NCBI RefSeq assembly: GCF_900637685.1
Contig: NZ_LR134388.1
Span: forward strand, 62,001-126,000
Direction: 5' to 3'
Origin: Legionella sainthelensi
Lineage (GTDB): Bacteria > Pseudomonadota > Gammaproteobacteria > Legionellales > Legionellaceae
DNA: 64,000 nucleotides
The notes below the pieces were generated by a model, which saw only the letters and a list, made by a program, of their open reading frames with translations, had not been told where the DNA came from and did no database searches. The number at the start of each line of letters is the position of its first letter. Within the stretch, counting starts at the first letter, position 1. Both the position numbers and the translations under genes were made by a program. This document shows positions 8,210-17,756 of the stretch, piece after piece.

Positions 8210-8221
8210 GATGGAGTATTC

Positions 8222-9190
8222 ATGTTTAAAAAAGTAACTATCGCTGTGTTAGGATTGGCAGCAAATGTAACTATCGCCGGAACTATGGGCCCAGCTTGTA
8301 CCCCCGGTAATGTTACCGTTCCTTGCGAGGCAAAACTTTGGGACTTTAGTGCACAAGCTCTCTATTTGAGATCCGTTTATGGTAGTGAAAAAGCATTTGA
8401 ACCAGGTACTGCACCTCTAAATAAAGAGGTAAAAAATGAATGGAATTGGGGATACCGCTTAGAAGGCTCTTATCACTTCAACACAGGAAATGATATTAGT
8501 GTTAATTGGATGCATTTCAGTAGTTCTATAGATCCAACTAATTTTTTTGGAATTCTTACCATTCCGGCAATAGGATTACCACCTCTTCCTACGCCCTTTG
8601 AATTAACAAGTTTTAATAGGATTGATCAAGTAAATATAGTCATGGGACAATATACTAACCTGAGTGTTAGAGACAAGATCCGTTTCTATGGGGGGTTACA
8701 GTATGCCAACATACAATCAACAGCAACGAGTTATTATATAACGCAACAACTCCCAATTCCAATTTTAGCAAGCAATCCTTTGAGTAAATTTAATAACACC
8801 AATTATAAAGGATTTGGACCTGCTGTTGGGCTAGACTACTCATACTACATCACGGACGCACTAAGCATCACTGCTAATGGGGCGGGATCAATACTTTATG
8901 GAACTAATCGTTACCAAGCTGGTTTTGTCATGGCTCCCTTTGATGCTATTGTTGAGCAAGTTTTTTTTCGTAAAAAAGGCATAGTCCCTAGTTTGGAGGC
9001 GAAGCTTGGGGTTAATTATGCTCATGCTACTCCTATAGGAGTAGCCAATGTTCAAGTAGGTTATCAAGCAATTAATTACTTCCACGTATTGGAGGCTCAA
9101 TCCTTCGCAAATTTAGTAGGCCCCGTTCGCCCAGTTGATTATGGACTTTTTGGTCCATATTTTGGACTAAAGCTCGTTGGTGATGCGTAA
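8222..9190 (+). CDS. Major outer-membrane protein paralog, copy 3 (divergent)
   Basis: 322-aa porin of the same family as its two upstream neighbours. The signal peptide is MFKKVTIAVLGLAANVTIAG and the mature start [21 protein letters not shown] keeps both cysteines. Framework motifs [22 protein letters not shown] and DKIRFYGGLQYANIQ are shared, but the loops have diverged. I chose ATG 8222 because GGAG lies 6-9 bases upstream and the signal peptide begins there; an in-frame start at 8195 would read through the upstream terminator T-run. That terminator separates it from copy 2, so its own promoter is not obvious and it may depend on read-through. A hairpin terminator follows. Confidence 0.88.
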   Translation: MFKKVTIAVLGLAANVTIAGTMGPACTPGNVTVPCEAKLWDFSAQALYLRSVYGSEKAFEPGTAPLNKEVKNEWNWGYRLEGSYHFNTGNDISVNWMHFSSSIDPTNFFGILTIPAIGLPPLPTPFELTSFNRIDQVNIVMGQYTNLSVRDKIRFYGGLQYANIQSTATSYYITQQLPIPILASNPLSKFNNTNYKGFGPAVGLDYSYYITDALSITANGAGSILYGTNRYQAGFVMAPFDAIVEQVFFRKKGIVPSLEAKLGVNYAHATPIGVANVQVGYQAINYFHVLEAQSFANLVGPVRPVDYGLFGPYFGLKLVGDA

Positions 9191-9230
9191 TTATTGGTTC
9201 TTTTTTATTCAAAAATTAAAGTCAAAATAA

Positions 9231-9256
9231 AAACCCATCTGGCATGGGTTTTTTTT
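9231..9256 (+). terminator. Intrinsic terminator after MOMP copy 3
   Basis: AAACCCAT (9231-9238) and ATGGGTTT (9244-9251) flank the loop CTGGC and merge into an 8-base T-tract. Confidence 0.85.
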
Positions 9257-9376
9257 GATTTATAGTTACAAAAATTATGCAAATTTATAATAAAATGTCT
9301 AGTCAGTTTTTATTTGTCAAGATATAATTTCACCCCCTCCCGCTGTGGAAGTAAAAATAATAAACAGGAGTACCAC

Positions 9377-10969
9377 ATGAAGTTCAAAATGGTTTTATTG
9401 GCTTTGATCTGTTTATCATCACCACTCTATGCAGAAAATGATCAACAACTACAACGCCAGATAGCACTGTTACAAAAACAGGCCCAACTGTTACAAACGC
9501 AATTAGAGGCATTACAAAAAGAGGTAGTGGCTCATAAAGTGAAGCAAACAAGTAAAACAGTAAAGCCAGTTGTCACAAAAACTGTGTCAAAGTCTGCTAA
9601 AAAACAGGTTCATGTTCGTAGTAAGAAAGATGAAATGATCAAATATCATTCATCAAGTATTTCAGTTCATACGCCAGAAGAACATCCAGAGTCTATAGGA
9701 TTTTATCCCACTGCCTTAGTTGCAGATAATCGTGTAGTGACGTATATTGCTGGAACCCCTGTAGTAGCTTCCCCATACTTAGGAGATCGCCCTGCATTCG
9801 ATGGGTCTGATTATATCGTTAATATTTCAAGTATTAACCGTGATATCCGTTTAATGCAGCAACGTCGTAAATTATATAGAGCCTATCAAACTATAGGTTA
9901 TCCCATTCCCGAGAGACCCATAATCGCAATTAGCGGTAAAGCGGAACCCGTAGGCATGATGAACAGTGACTATGTTGGTGGGACAAATGTGGATTTGACT
10001 TTAGGATCGAGTGAAGTGGATGTTGCAGCTGCACTCAACCAAAATGTTGAGGCTTATATTGCAATTGCTTATGATTCAAACCCTCCAGATGTGGGGCCAA
10101 GAATTAACAACTCTGCATTTAACCTGAATATGGGTTTTGTAAATATTGGTAACTTAGATAAAACTCCCTTTTATTTTACTGCAGGGCAGTTATATGTACC
10201 TTTTGGGCGTTATTCAAGTTCGATGATCAGTGCACCATTAACGTTAAATCTAGCACGAACGAAGACAAGGCCGTTCATCTTAGGCTACAAGTCTCAGGAA
10301 GATACGGGGCCATTTGTTGCAACCTATATATATAGAAGTGATACGACCTTAGGGCGAGCTGGAGTAGGTGGTGCGAATGCAGGTTATAGTTTTGCATTCA
10401 ATGAGATTCGCGGTGAGGTAGGGGCAAGTTATATTAGCTCCATAGATGATGCAGCAGGAATGCAAAATACGGCAGCTAATCCAGGTACTTTTGGTGGGTT
10501 TGGTTCCTTACTTAATGGAAACGAAGCCGTGCGTAAAACCCAAGCGGTTGATGTTTATGGAAATATGGGATACGACCGGTTCAATTTTGCAGCGGAATGG
10601 GTTGGTGCAACACAGGCATTTAGAGCGCAGGATCTAAGTTTTAACGGACGTGGTGCAAAACCACAGGCATTACAAACAGAGATTGATATGACTTTTAGAG
10701 CATTCAATAGACCTTCATCTATTGGTGTGGGTTATCAATGGACTAAGGATGCTCTGGCGCTGAATTTACCCCAACAGCGATTTATTGGTGTATTTAACAT
10801 CTCAATTTGGAAGGATACTGTAGAAAGCATTGAGTATCGACATGAAATAGATTATAGCGTAAATGATTTTGCTAATGGAGCGGCTCCTCCGGGTCTTGTA
10901 AATGCACCTACATTAGGCACAGGAGGTACTGCAGATACCGTATCTGCGCAAATTGGAGTTTATTTCTAG
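9377..10969 (+). CDS. LbtU-like siderophore porin (coiled-coil plus outer-membrane barrel)
   Basis: 530-aa secreted protein. A signal peptide MKFKMVLLALICLSSPLYA is followed by a Gln-rich coiled coil (about residues 20-55, QLQRQIALLQKQAQLLQTQLE), a Lys-rich linker, and a long beta-barrel ending in QIGVYF, a typical terminal strand. This arrangement matches the Legionella LbtU family (an unusual TonB-independent legiobactin receptor) and the related Francisella DUF3573 proteins. Family membership is inferred by pattern, and iron transport is not shown by the sequence. The start ATG 9377 has AGGAG 7 bases upstream; a longer in-frame start at 9314 lacks this and would hide the signal peptide. 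Confidence 0.62.
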   Translation: MKFKMVLLALICLSSPLYAENDQQLQRQIALLQKQAQLLQTQLEALQKEVVAHKVKQTSKTVKPVVTKTVSKSAKKQVHVRSKKDEMIKYHSSSISVHTPEEHPESIGFYPTALVADNRVVTYIAGTPVVASPYLGDRPAFDGSDYIVNISSINRDIRLMQQRRKLYRAYQTIGYPIPERPIIAISGKAEPVGMMNSDYVGGTNVDLTLGSSEVDVAAALNQNVEAYIAIAYDSNPPDVGPRINNSAFNLNMGFVNIGNLDKTPFYFTAGQLYVPFGRYSSSMISAPLTLNLARTKTRPFILGYKSQEDTGPFVATYIYRSDTTLGRAGVGGANAGYSFAFNEIRGEVGASYISSIDDAAGMQNTAANPGTFGGFGSLLNGNEAVRKTQAVDVYGNMGYDRFNFAAEWVGATQAFRAQDLSFNGRGAKPQALQTEIDMTFRAFNRPSSIGVGYQWTKDALALNLPQQRFIGVFNISIWKDTVESIEYRHEIDYSVNDFANGAAPPGLVNAPTLGTGGTADTVSAQIGVYF

Positions 10970-10983
10970 TAAAACATAAACAG

Positions 10984-11007
10984 CTTGGGTGCTCGTAGGC
11001 GCCCAGG
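10984..11007. terminator. Stem-loop after the LbtU-like gene
   Basis: CTTGGGTGC (10984-10992) pairs with GCGCCCAGG (10999-11007), 9 bp with two G-U pairs and a 6-base loop. No T-tract follows, so termination is uncertain. Confidence 0.4.
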
Positions 11008-11102
11008 CCCGATAAATCACCAAGTGTTAACGTTCTAAAACTCTGAGGATGATCGTTTCTGATTAGAATCAGTCGAGTCAAAATCCATTGATAAACAATA
11101 AG

Positions 11103-11124
11103 ATTAGGGTCTGTTGACCCTAAT
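11103..11124. repeat. Perfect 9-bp hairpin upstream of the NfeD gene
   Basis: ATTAGGGTC (11103-11111) and GACCCTAAT (11116-11124) pair around the 4-base loop TGTT. It may be a terminator for the upstream gene or part of the NfeD-slipin control region. Confidence 0.45.
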
Positions 11125-11180
11125 AATGAGTTAATTTGTGCTATCTTTTAATTTATGGGATCTTTGAAAGGGATTAGCGT

Positions 11181-12539
11181 GTGGGTAAAATTCACATGAT
11201 GCCAAGATCTATATCGGTGCCAACATCTATAAGGATATCTGCATTTAATATTCTCTTCTTTATTTTATTTATTTACAGTTCACATGCTTATGCGGCAAGA
11301 ATAGTTGAATTAAATATAAAGGGAGCAATTGGCCCTGCTACAGTAGATTACATCGTTCGTAATATTGATAATGCACAACATGCAGATTTGATTTTAATTA
11401 CTCTTGATACCCCTGGCGGGCTTGATGAAGCAACGAGAATTATAATCCAAAAATTTTTATCATCCAAAGTACCTATTGTAACCTACGTCAGTCCAAAAGG
11501 TGCGCGCGCTGCAAGCGCCGGAACTTACCTACTTTATGCCAGCACATTGGCTGCAATGGCACCTGGAACACAATTAGGTGCAGCTAGTCCTGTGAGTTTA
11601 AATGAAATAGGATTTACAGATGAAAGTGATACAAAAAAACAATCAACAAGAAAGGAAAAGATGGCTAATGATGCGCTGGCAACCATGCGCACTCTAGCAC
11701 AACTAAGAGGACGAGACCCTGTGTTTGCGCAAAAATCAGTCTTAAATGCGTCTACACTCACTGTTACAGAAGCTTTAAAACAAGGAGTAATAAACTACAT
11801 TGCAAAGGACGAAAAAGATCTCTTATCCCAATTAAATGGCATAGCAGTGATCCAAAATGATCAAAAGATGATATTAAATACCGATAACCCAATTATAGAG
11901 ATTATTAATCCCGATTGGCGTACGCGATTCTTATCATTGATCACTGTTCCAACATTAGCATATCTTTTACTTTTGCTTGGGATATATGGCATTTTCTTTG
12001 AATTAGTTAATCCAGGACAGGTATTACCGGGGGTAATTGGCGCTATATCTTTATGTATTGCTTTCTATGCATTGCAATTATTGCCAATCAATTACGCAGG
12101 ATTTTTCCTCATTATTTTAGGTATAGGTTTTATTATTACAGAAGCATTTATACCTGCATATGGATCCTTAGGTGGGGGTGGTACTATAGCTTTTGTCATC
12201 GGATCTATTATGCTATTTGATACTCATAATCAAATGTATCGGATTGCTTGGTCAGTGATATGGATAATGGCGTTCATAAATATACTTCTTTTTATAGTGC
12301 TGTTAGGCGTAGCTTTAAAAGCAAGAGGTCAAACTGTGAAACATGGACTAGCTGTTTTGGAAGGGGCTAGAGGGAGAGCATTTGGCGATATTGATCGGGA
12401 AGGTCAGGCGATTATTCGTGGCGAAATTTGGAGTGTACGTACGCAAGGATTTATTGCAGCGAGTACGCCAATAAGGGTAATCAAGGCATCAGGCCTTATC
12501 CTGGAAGTTAAAGAGGATTTGGAGAATCAAGGAGAGTAA
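11181..12539 (+). CDS. NfeD-family membrane-bound serine protease (long form)
   Basis: 452-aa long-form NfeD protein. A signal/anchor segment (about 15-38) is followed by a ClpP-like protease domain with [12 protein letters not shown] and the nucleophile region [14 protein letters not shown] (Ser plus a downstream Lys dyad in this family). Then come several membrane helices (about 250-370) and a soluble OB-fold tail, [26 protein letters not shown]. Long NfeD proteins cleave stomatin partners and organise membrane microdomains. The slipin gene follows after 2 bp, a typical co-transcribed pair. The start is the GTG at 11181 with AAAGGGA 7 bases upstream; the ATG at 11196 is an alternative. Confidence 0.87.
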   Translation: MGKIHMMPRSISVPTSIRISAFNILFFILFIYSSHAYAARIVELNIKGAIGPATVDYIVRNIDNAQHADLILITLDTPGGLDEATRIIIQKFLSSKVPIVTYVSPKGARAASAGTYLLYASTLAAMAPGTQLGAASPVSLNEIGFTDESDTKKQSTRKEKMANDALATMRTLAQLRGRDPVFAQKSVLNASTLTVTEALKQGVINYIAKDEKDLLSQLNGIAVIQNDQKMILNTDNPIIEIINPDWRTRFLSLITVPTLAYLLLLLGIYGIFFELVNPGQVLPGVIGAISLCIAFYALQLLPINYAGFFLIILGIGFIITEAFIPAYGSLGGGGTIAFVIGSIMLFDTHNQMYRIAWSVIWIMAFINILLFIVLLGVALKARGQTVKHGLAVLEGARGRAFGDIDREGQAIIRGEIWSVRTQGFIAASTPIRVIKASGLILEVKEDLENQGE

Positions 12540-12541
12540 AA

Positions 12542-13294
12542 ATGGGGCCCGTTTTAATAATTATTTTAGTATTAGCCATTATGTTCTTTACATCAGCCAT
12601 TAAAGTGTTTAGAGAATATGAGCGAGGTGTCATATTTATGCTAGGGCGTTTTTGGCGTGTTAAAGGCCCTGGATTAATTCTTGTTATCCCTATAATTCAA
12701 CAAGTGGTTCGTGTTGATCTGCGGACTATCGTTATGGATGTGCCAAGCCAAGACGTAATCTCTAAAGATAATGTTTCAGTAAGGGTAAATGCTGTTGTCT
12801 ATTTCCGCGTAGTAGCACCCGAGAATGCAATTATCCAGGTGGCCAACTATTATGAAGCAACCAGCCAATTAGCACAAACTACCTTACGTTCCGTGCTGGG
12901 GCAGCACGAGTTGGATGAAATGCTTTCCGAGCGGGATCGATTAAATAGTGATGTCCAAAAGATATTAGATTCTCAAACGGATAACTGGGGAATTAAAGTA
13001 TCAAACGTTGAGATTAAACGTGTGGATTTAGATGAGAGTATGATAAGAGCGATTGCTCGACAAGCCGAAGCGGAGCGCGAAAGAAGGGCTAAAATAATTC
13101 ATGCAGAGGGTGAGTTACAAGCTTCAGCAAAGTTATTGCAAGCATCACAGGTGTTAGCGCAACAACCCCAGGCCATGCAATTACGTTATTTACAAACGTT
13201 ATCTCAAATAGCAACGAATAACAATTCAACTATAATTTTCCCAATGCCCATAGAATTAGCGGAGATTTTAGCGAATATGGCGGCAAAGAAGTAA
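12542..13294 (+). CDS. Slipin / stomatin-like SPFH membrane protein
   Basis: 250-aa SPFH (band 7) protein with one N-terminal membrane anchor (about 1-20), then [22 protein letters not shown], the hallmark of slipins. The SPFH core contains [13 protein letters not shown] coiled-coil region [22 protein letters not shown] precedes a C-terminal helix. The family forms oligomeric rings in membrane microdomains and is processed or partnered by NfeD, which is encoded directly upstream with a 2-bp gap. Ribosome site GGAG lies within the end of nfeD. Confidence 0.9.
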   Translation: MGPVLIIILVLAIMFFTSAIKVFREYERGVIFMLGRFWRVKGPGLILVIPIIQQVVRVDLRTIVMDVPSQDVISKDNVSVRVNAVVYFRVVAPENAIIQVANYYEATSQLAQTTLRSVLGQHELDEMLSERDRLNSDVQKILDSQTDNWGIKVSNVEIKRVDLDESMIRAIARQAEAERERRAKIIHAEGELQASAKLLQASQVLAQQPQAMQLRYLQTLSQIATNNNSTIIFPMPIELAEILANMAAKK

Positions 13295-13352
13295 TGGATA
13301 GCACTTATTAGAAATTATTGAGGTTGTTTCTAATTTAGTTGAGCCCCTGGAT

Positions 13353-14305
13353 TTAATAAAAAAATCGGCGTGGTTTTACTAATAATGAAATTTTGATAAG
13401 AATGCTTATTGTCGGGAGTAAAAATACGTAAGAGAGAGCCTCTATTATTTTAAATAGATACTTTTTTTTCCCTTCTGCCATAGCATAGTGTTCACTAAAT
13501 TTTCTAAAAATAGGCCAATCAGCAATTTTAAGACCACTTGCTTCTTTATAACCCATAAAGAAATGGCCGGTAAAATATCCATAAAATTGATAAAGCTTAT
13601 TCGGGTAGAAAACATAAGTGGCCGCAGCTGAAGCTTCAAGATAGGTTGTGTAGTGCCAACAGTTCTTAGGCAAAAATAACATATCACCTGGGCCTAGCGT
13701 GACATTATATCCTTCTGCTTGATTTAATCTTGGAAATTGTTGACATAAAGACTCCCACGGATGACCAAATTCAATTAAGCTATCACCAACAAAGGGTAGT
13801 TTATAAATATTTTCGCTTTGATCTTCAGTAAATAGTAAGAATCGCTTTTTTCCACTAATACAAAAATGCAGATTACTGCAATGCTCTCTGTCAAAATGCA
13901 TTTCTGTATGAGCGCCTTTTCCACCAAAGAAATAAGAAACTTTTAATTTTTATTAAAATATCTTGGCCGAAATGGAATTTTTTGCCAAAGAGGAACATGT
14001 TTTTCAATTTCCGCTGAAAGATACTTGGGCAGAATCAACCCAAAAATCCGATGTGGCATGTTATTGTCCATTTGTTGCATGATGGATTTAAAATCACCGG
14101 GTTGACACGATTTCCAGAGATCACTTTCATAGGTATCATAGATTATTTCTCCATAAACAAGGTTTGCAAAATAATCTAAATTGTATTTTTCAGTAAACGA
14201 TTTGATTTTTATTAAGAGAGGAACTTTGGAATGGTAAAGAATTTGCTTGAGATTTTCTTCTTCCCCATATCGATATTCAATTTCTTCGATTTTTTTTATT
14301 TTCAC
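13353..14305 (-). pseudogene. JmjC/cupin-like protein, split by a one-base frameshift
   Basis: Two adjacent frames encode one protein of about 317 aa. The N-terminal part (13943-14305, 120 aa) ends abruptly after RPRYFNKN. The C-terminal part, read in the other frame, opens with KVSYFFGGKGAHTEMHFD and continues into REHCSNLHFCISGKKRFLLF. That is a cupin-8/JmjC-type core with an H-x-D metal pair, followed by GPGDMLFLPKNCWHYT. One extra A in the A5 run complementary to 13947-13951 would join them without a stop. JmjC-like cupins are Fe(II)/2-oxoglutarate oxygenases, often hydroxylases, but the substrate is unknown. The C-terminus ends in a hydrophobic stretch. It may be a real pseudogene, a slippage-controlled gene or a base-calling error. 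Confidence 0.7.
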
Positions 14306-14473
14306 TTCTTAACCTTTTGAATAAGGAAATAAAAATTATGCTTCGGGTGCCATTTTCCACTTATTTCTATCGGAATTCTGCAGCTCTTACTAATAAGTAT
14401 AAGCAAACATTCTTTCGTTTGTTCAATATTTATGATAGAACTCATTCTTTTGATGAGTCATGAGGTTTCTATT

Positions 14474-15040
14474 GTGTCAATTAAATCAGATAAATGGATA
14501 GAAAAAATGGCGCTGGAACATGGAATGATATCTCCATTTCAGCCAAGGCAAGTGCGTGAAAATGATAAGGGACGAATTATTTCTTATGGTGTATCCAGCT
14601 ATGGCTATGATGTTCGTTGCGCTAATGAATTTAAGATTTTTACTAATATTAATTCAGCAATTGTCGATCCCAAAGCCTTTGATGAAAACAGTTTCGTTGA
14701 TGTTCATTCCGATGTGTGTATTATTCCACCCAATTCATTTGCTTTAGCGCGAACCGTGGAGTATTTTCGTATCCCTCGAAATGTTCTTACAATTTGTCTT
14801 GGAAAGTCTACTTATGCGCGTTGTGGGATCATTGTCAATGTGACCCCTTTAGAGCCGGAATGGGAAGGACATGTGACATTGGAATTTTCAAATACGACAA
14901 CGTTACCTGCCAAAATTTATGCAAATGAAGGTGTGGCTCAAATGCTGTTTTTAGAGGCCACTGAAGTGTGCGCTGTCTCGTACCGTGATCGAAATGGGAA
15001 ATATCAAGGACAAACAGGAGTAACTTTGCCCAAAGCATAA
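14474..15040 (+). CDS. dcd: dCTP deaminase
   Basis: 188-aa trimeric dCTP deaminase that makes dUTP for thymidylate synthesis. Motifs include [37 protein letters not shown] with the active-site Arg-Cys-Gly region, and [18 protein letters not shown] with the catalytic Glu. I chose the GTG at 14474 (M-S-I-K-S-D-K-W) because it has GAGG upstream and gives the usual 188-residue enzyme; an upstream in-frame start at 14432 would add 14 unlike residues. A hairpin with a T-tract follows at 15113-15144. Confidence 0.95.
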   Translation: MSIKSDKWIEKMALEHGMISPFQPRQVRENDKGRIISYGVSSYGYDVRCANEFKIFTNINSAIVDPKAFDENSFVDVHSDVCIIPPNSFALARTVEYFRIPRNVLTICLGKSTYARCGIIVNVTPLEPEWEGHVTLEFSNTTTLPAKIYANEGVAQMLFLEATEVCAVSYRDRNGKYQGQTGVTLPKA

Positions 15041-15112
15041 CGTAGATATTAGCCTAAGATGCAATTCAGATCATGCAAATTGATGAGCTGATGATTCTAA
15101 TGGCCATGTCAC

Positions 15113-15144
15113 CATGAGTACTTTTAAGGCACTCATGCTTTTTT
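15113..15144 (+). terminator. Intrinsic terminator after dcd
   Basis: CATGAGT (15113-15119) pairs with ACTCATG (15131-15137) around an 11-base loop, followed by CTTTTTT. Confidence 0.7.
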
Positions 15145-15190
15145 ATTAAGCATCGCCCCCTAGGGCCGTCCTCAGATTGGAATCGGCCTG

Positions 15191-15499
15191 TTACTCCTCG
15201 GGTAGCTCATACTTACCGCGTGACGCATCAACACGTTCGCGTAATTCTTTCCCTGGTTTAAAGTGAGGACTATATTTGGCTGTAGTCACCACTTTTTCCC
15301 CCGTTTTGGGATTATGCGCATTGCGTGGTGGACGATAATGAAGAGAAAAACTACCAAAGCCTCGAATTTCAATTCTCTGATTTTTAATGAGTGCATCACT
15401 CATTAATTCAAGAATCCTATTTACACCATCAGCTACTTGTTTCTCAGTAAGATGCGTCATTCGAGAAGCGATGTGTTCAATGAGTTCCGATTTAATCAT
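15191..15499 (-). CDS. ihfB: Integration host factor beta subunit
   Basis: 102-aa HU/IHF-family DNA-bending protein. It keeps [10 protein letters not shown] at the N-terminus, the core [10 protein letters not shown], and the beta-arm motif [15 protein letters not shown] with the DNA-intercalating Pro, which places it in the IHF-beta branch. It pairs with IHF-alpha to bend DNA at promoters and recombination sites, and in Legionella it regulates the transmissive phase. The start is the ATG complementary to 15497-15499 with AAGGGG just upstream; a longer in-frame start would add MRQQGVD before it. Confidence 0.92.
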   Translation of the reverse strand: MIKSELIEHIASRMTHLTEKQVADGVNRILELMSDALIKNQRIEIRGFGSFSLHYRPPRNAHNPKTGEKVVTTAKYSPHFKPGKELRERVDASRGKYELPEE

Positions 15500-15616
15500 A
15501 TCCACCCCTTGTTGTCGCATATGTCAAAGTGTGCCACCAGTAAAGATTCGGCTAGCAATTATTACCTATTTATAAGTATAGACGGGTAAAAAAATTATTC
15601 AATATTTTCAAGACAG

Positions 15617-16332
15617 TTAGTCCAATATGTTTTTTCGTGTATGAATATAGGCGGAAACTACCCCCCAACTCATTTTTACTTTTGTGTGTTTCAACAGTTT
15701 GAAATGGATACAAGATAGGGGTTTGCTGGTAGTAATTATTGTGGTGAGATGCGGTAAGTAATCTATTTTAACACACAGTTTCTCCCAGGTTGGACCAAAA
15801 AAGGCAGTAGAGTTAATGAAAATAAGTGTTGCATCATTGAGATTTGCTTCGAGAAAGTCACCCAAGCGAAACTTAATTTTTGGGGCTTGTCGCTCATATT
15901 GCTTGATGGCTGCTAATTGTTCTACCTGTTGGCAGGAGTGTAAATATAATTCAGGAAACAATTCGATACCAATACTTTTCTTTACAGGAAATACCATCCC
16001 GCAAGCGATTACTGCTTTTCCTGTCCCTGAGCCTAAATCATAAAATACAGTATTTTCATTTGGATTTATTAATGATAAAAGCGCGATGAAAGAAAAAAAC
16101 TCAATTTCTCCATACGAATACTCCATTGCGTCGTGTTTTCGGCGCGCATTCTGCGATAACATAAATCCATTACTTGTTTTATATAGGTTATGAAAAATTT
16201 GCGAATGCTCTTTCAAATGCAACGATTTTTGCCAACGCTTAATTAGGAAATATTTTTTTTGTGGTGCCAATGAATTAACGCTACTAGAAGTACGATAAAC
16301 AAGCAGAAAAAATACGGTATGAACTGGTTCAA
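15617..16332 (-). CDS. Membrane-anchored DOT1-like SAM methyltransferase, frameshifted in an A8 run
   Basis: The main frame (15617-16270) encodes a class I SAM methyltransferase with motif I VFYDLGSGTGKAVIA and the following acidic position IGIELFPEL. These, with YGEIEFFSFI just before motif I, resemble the DOT1 histone-lysine methyltransferase fold. That frame has no good start: its first candidate is a TTG with no ribosome site. In the neighbouring frame a TTG at 16332 lies 6 bases after AAGGA and encodes a membrane segment, LNQFIPYFFCLFIVLLVALI then HWHHKK. This runs straight into YFLIKRWQKSL if one A is added to the A8 run (complement of 16253-16260). The merged protein is about 239 aa with one N-terminal anchor. 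The substrate is unknown. Confidence 0.68.
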
Positions 16333-16611
16333 GATAATTCCTTATAAATTTGAACTTCTTCTCATTACTTCCGCAGAACTCACGTTACTATAGCTGATTA
16401 TTGTCTTCTTATCCTCTTAAGAGCCCCATACAAACCTAAATTCTTTTTATTTTCAAAATATTAATCGAATAAATAAACTTAACTCTTGCAAAGACGAATA
16501 AGTAAAATTATTGTACGTAGTATAAAATTATAATGTTAAGTGCTATTTTATTATGATGTTTTGCTTAGAAATAAAAATAAGTGTAAATTTATATTCCAGG
16601 ATGTGTAATTA
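16333..16611. other. AT-rich divergent intergenic region
   Basis: About 280 bases of very A/T-rich DNA between the methyltransferase and the coupled gene pair at 16675. Apart from the methyltransferase ribosome site TCCTT at 16339-16343 and the PmrA-like box just to the right, I see no gene or repeat. Confidence 0.5.
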
Positions 16612-16644
16612 GTTAATATTTCCTTAATTTTGATTCATTAGAAT
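16612..16644 (+). promoter_or_regulatory. PmrA-like box and -10 upstream of the 16675 gene pair
   Basis: GTTAATATT (16612-16620), TC, CTTAATTTT (16623-16631) form a direct repeat with an 11-bp period. As I recall it, this matches the published Legionella PmrA response element, two cTTAATaTT half-sites separated by 2 bp. A TAGAAT -10 lies at 16639-16644, 31 bp before the ATG. PmrA activates many Dot/Icm effector genes, so the site suggests the downstream pair belongs to that regulon. This is by eye only, without a scored matrix. Confidence 0.55.
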
Positions 16645-16674
16645 GGAAATATATTGGGGTTTGGAGAGAGCATT

Positions 16675-17205
16675 ATGGTTGCACTTTCGAGTGGTTTTTT
16701 TAGTAATAAAACACATGGATATAAGCCGCGCGAAGAGTATAGCTTCATCAATGTAGGAAATGAGCAGTTTCATGCTGCGGCAGTGGCCTTGATTGATTCT
16801 TTATATAGTACACAGCGCGGTAATGACGCAGTTTTGAAAAAAATACTAGAGCGTTTTTATCATTATTTTCCTAGATATGTTGCGAGCCAACCATTTTTGA
16901 CGTTGCCAGAGCGTATGGGAATATTGCTTAATAATACTCGTAAGACAGAACTTGTTGAGTGCATGGCTTATGTGTTACGTCAGCTGACTGTAGATGAGAT
17001 ATATATTCATCCTCTAAAATATCGTGAGGTATTTAATGGGTTAAGTGCTGAAACTCCAAAAAATTACTTACGTGATCCTAAAGTCAAGTTGCCTCCTAGT
17101 GCTTTAAATGCTCTGGCACATGCTTTGGGGATTACTGTTACTTTATCTTTTAAAGAACCAGGAAAGGAACTGAGAAAAAGAGATGTATATGACGGAGAAG
17201 CATAA
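16675..17205 (+). CDS. Unknown protein, first gene of a coupled pair
   Basis: 176-aa soluble protein with no signal peptide or membrane segment and no domain I recognise. The N-terminus MVALSSGFFSNKTHGYKPRE is followed by mixed helical sequence. I chose ATG 16675 because GGAGAG lies 8-12 bases upstream; a TTG in frame at 16654 has no such site. The stop overlaps the next ATG by one base (TAATG), implying translational coupling. The PmrA-like box upstream makes it a candidate Dot/Icm-linked gene, but nothing in the protein itself proves secretion. Confidence 0.7.
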   Translation: MVALSSGFFSNKTHGYKPREEYSFINVGNEQFHAAAVALIDSLYSTQRGNDAVLKKILERFYHYFPRYVASQPFLTLPERMGILLNNTRKTELVECMAYVLRQLTVDEIYIHPLKYREVFNGLSAETPKNYLRDPKVKLPPSALNALAHALGITVTLSFKEPGKELRKRDVYDGEA

Positions 17206-17699
17206 TGTCTAAACTTAATTTAATGATTCAAATTCAAGGGGAGCAGTATTTCCCTGCTGTAAAACATAAAACAGAATTTGCTTACGTGGGTCAGTTGGCC
17301 ATTAATGGGCCTAAACCTGCCGAGGATACCCATGAGCAGGACGAAACTCTTGCTGATATTATGCATCTGATAGCCCAAGATAATAAAGAGTTATTACAGT
17401 CCTACGATCAATGGCGAAAGACAATTTTATCTATGGTACTTGCTGGCGAATTAACCTACAATCAACTCATGAGTCTTTATATTACCTTTTTGCCTGCGCA
17501 ATCAACCAATGCTTTATCGTTATCTACCTTAGATCAGGCAGTGAGAACGCCAGTTATTGCTGATATCCCTGCTGAGAAAGAGCAACATACGAAAGAGTTA
17601 TTGGCGAGTGCTTTAGCCAGTTGGATTAGTACAAAGCAAGTTGAACCAGATAGTTTGTTTGATCAAATAGAAAATCAATCTACAGCTGCATTAAGATAA
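17205..17699 (+). CDS. Unknown protein, second gene of the coupled pair
   Basis: 164-aa acidic soluble protein with no recognised domain. It begins MSKLNLMIQIQGEQYFPAVK and contains an acidic helix-rich middle (EDTHEQDETLADIMHLIAQD). Its start codon overlaps the stop of the upstream gene, so the two are almost certainly made together and may form a complex, such as a protein and its chaperone. The C-terminus is Ser/Glu/Asp-rich. A GC-rich hairpin follows at 17720-17740. Confidence 0.68.
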   Translation: MSKLNLMIQIQGEQYFPAVKHKTEFAYVGQLAINGPKPAEDTHEQDETLADIMHLIAQDNKELLQSYDQWRKTILSMVLAGELTYNQLMSLYITFLPAQSTNALSLSTLDQAVRTPVIADIPAEKEQHTKELLASALASWISTKQVEPDSLFDQIENQSTAALR

Positions 17700-17719
17700 T
17701 ATTCATTAGTGCAAGTGGC

Positions 17720-17740
17720 GCGGAGTTTTGTGAACTCCGC
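17720..17740. terminator. Hairpin between convergent genes (17205 gene and cysteine synthase)
   Basis: GCGGAGTT (17720-17727) and AACTCCGC (17733-17740) form a perfect 8-bp stem around a 5-base loop, located between two convergent genes. There is no long T-tract. Confidence 0.55.
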
Positions 17741-17756
17741 TCGGCAAACCAAAGGA

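Noticed and set aside
8195..8221. Upstream start for MOMP copy 3
   Set aside because: It would start inside the terminator of copy 2; ATG 8222 has its own GGAG.
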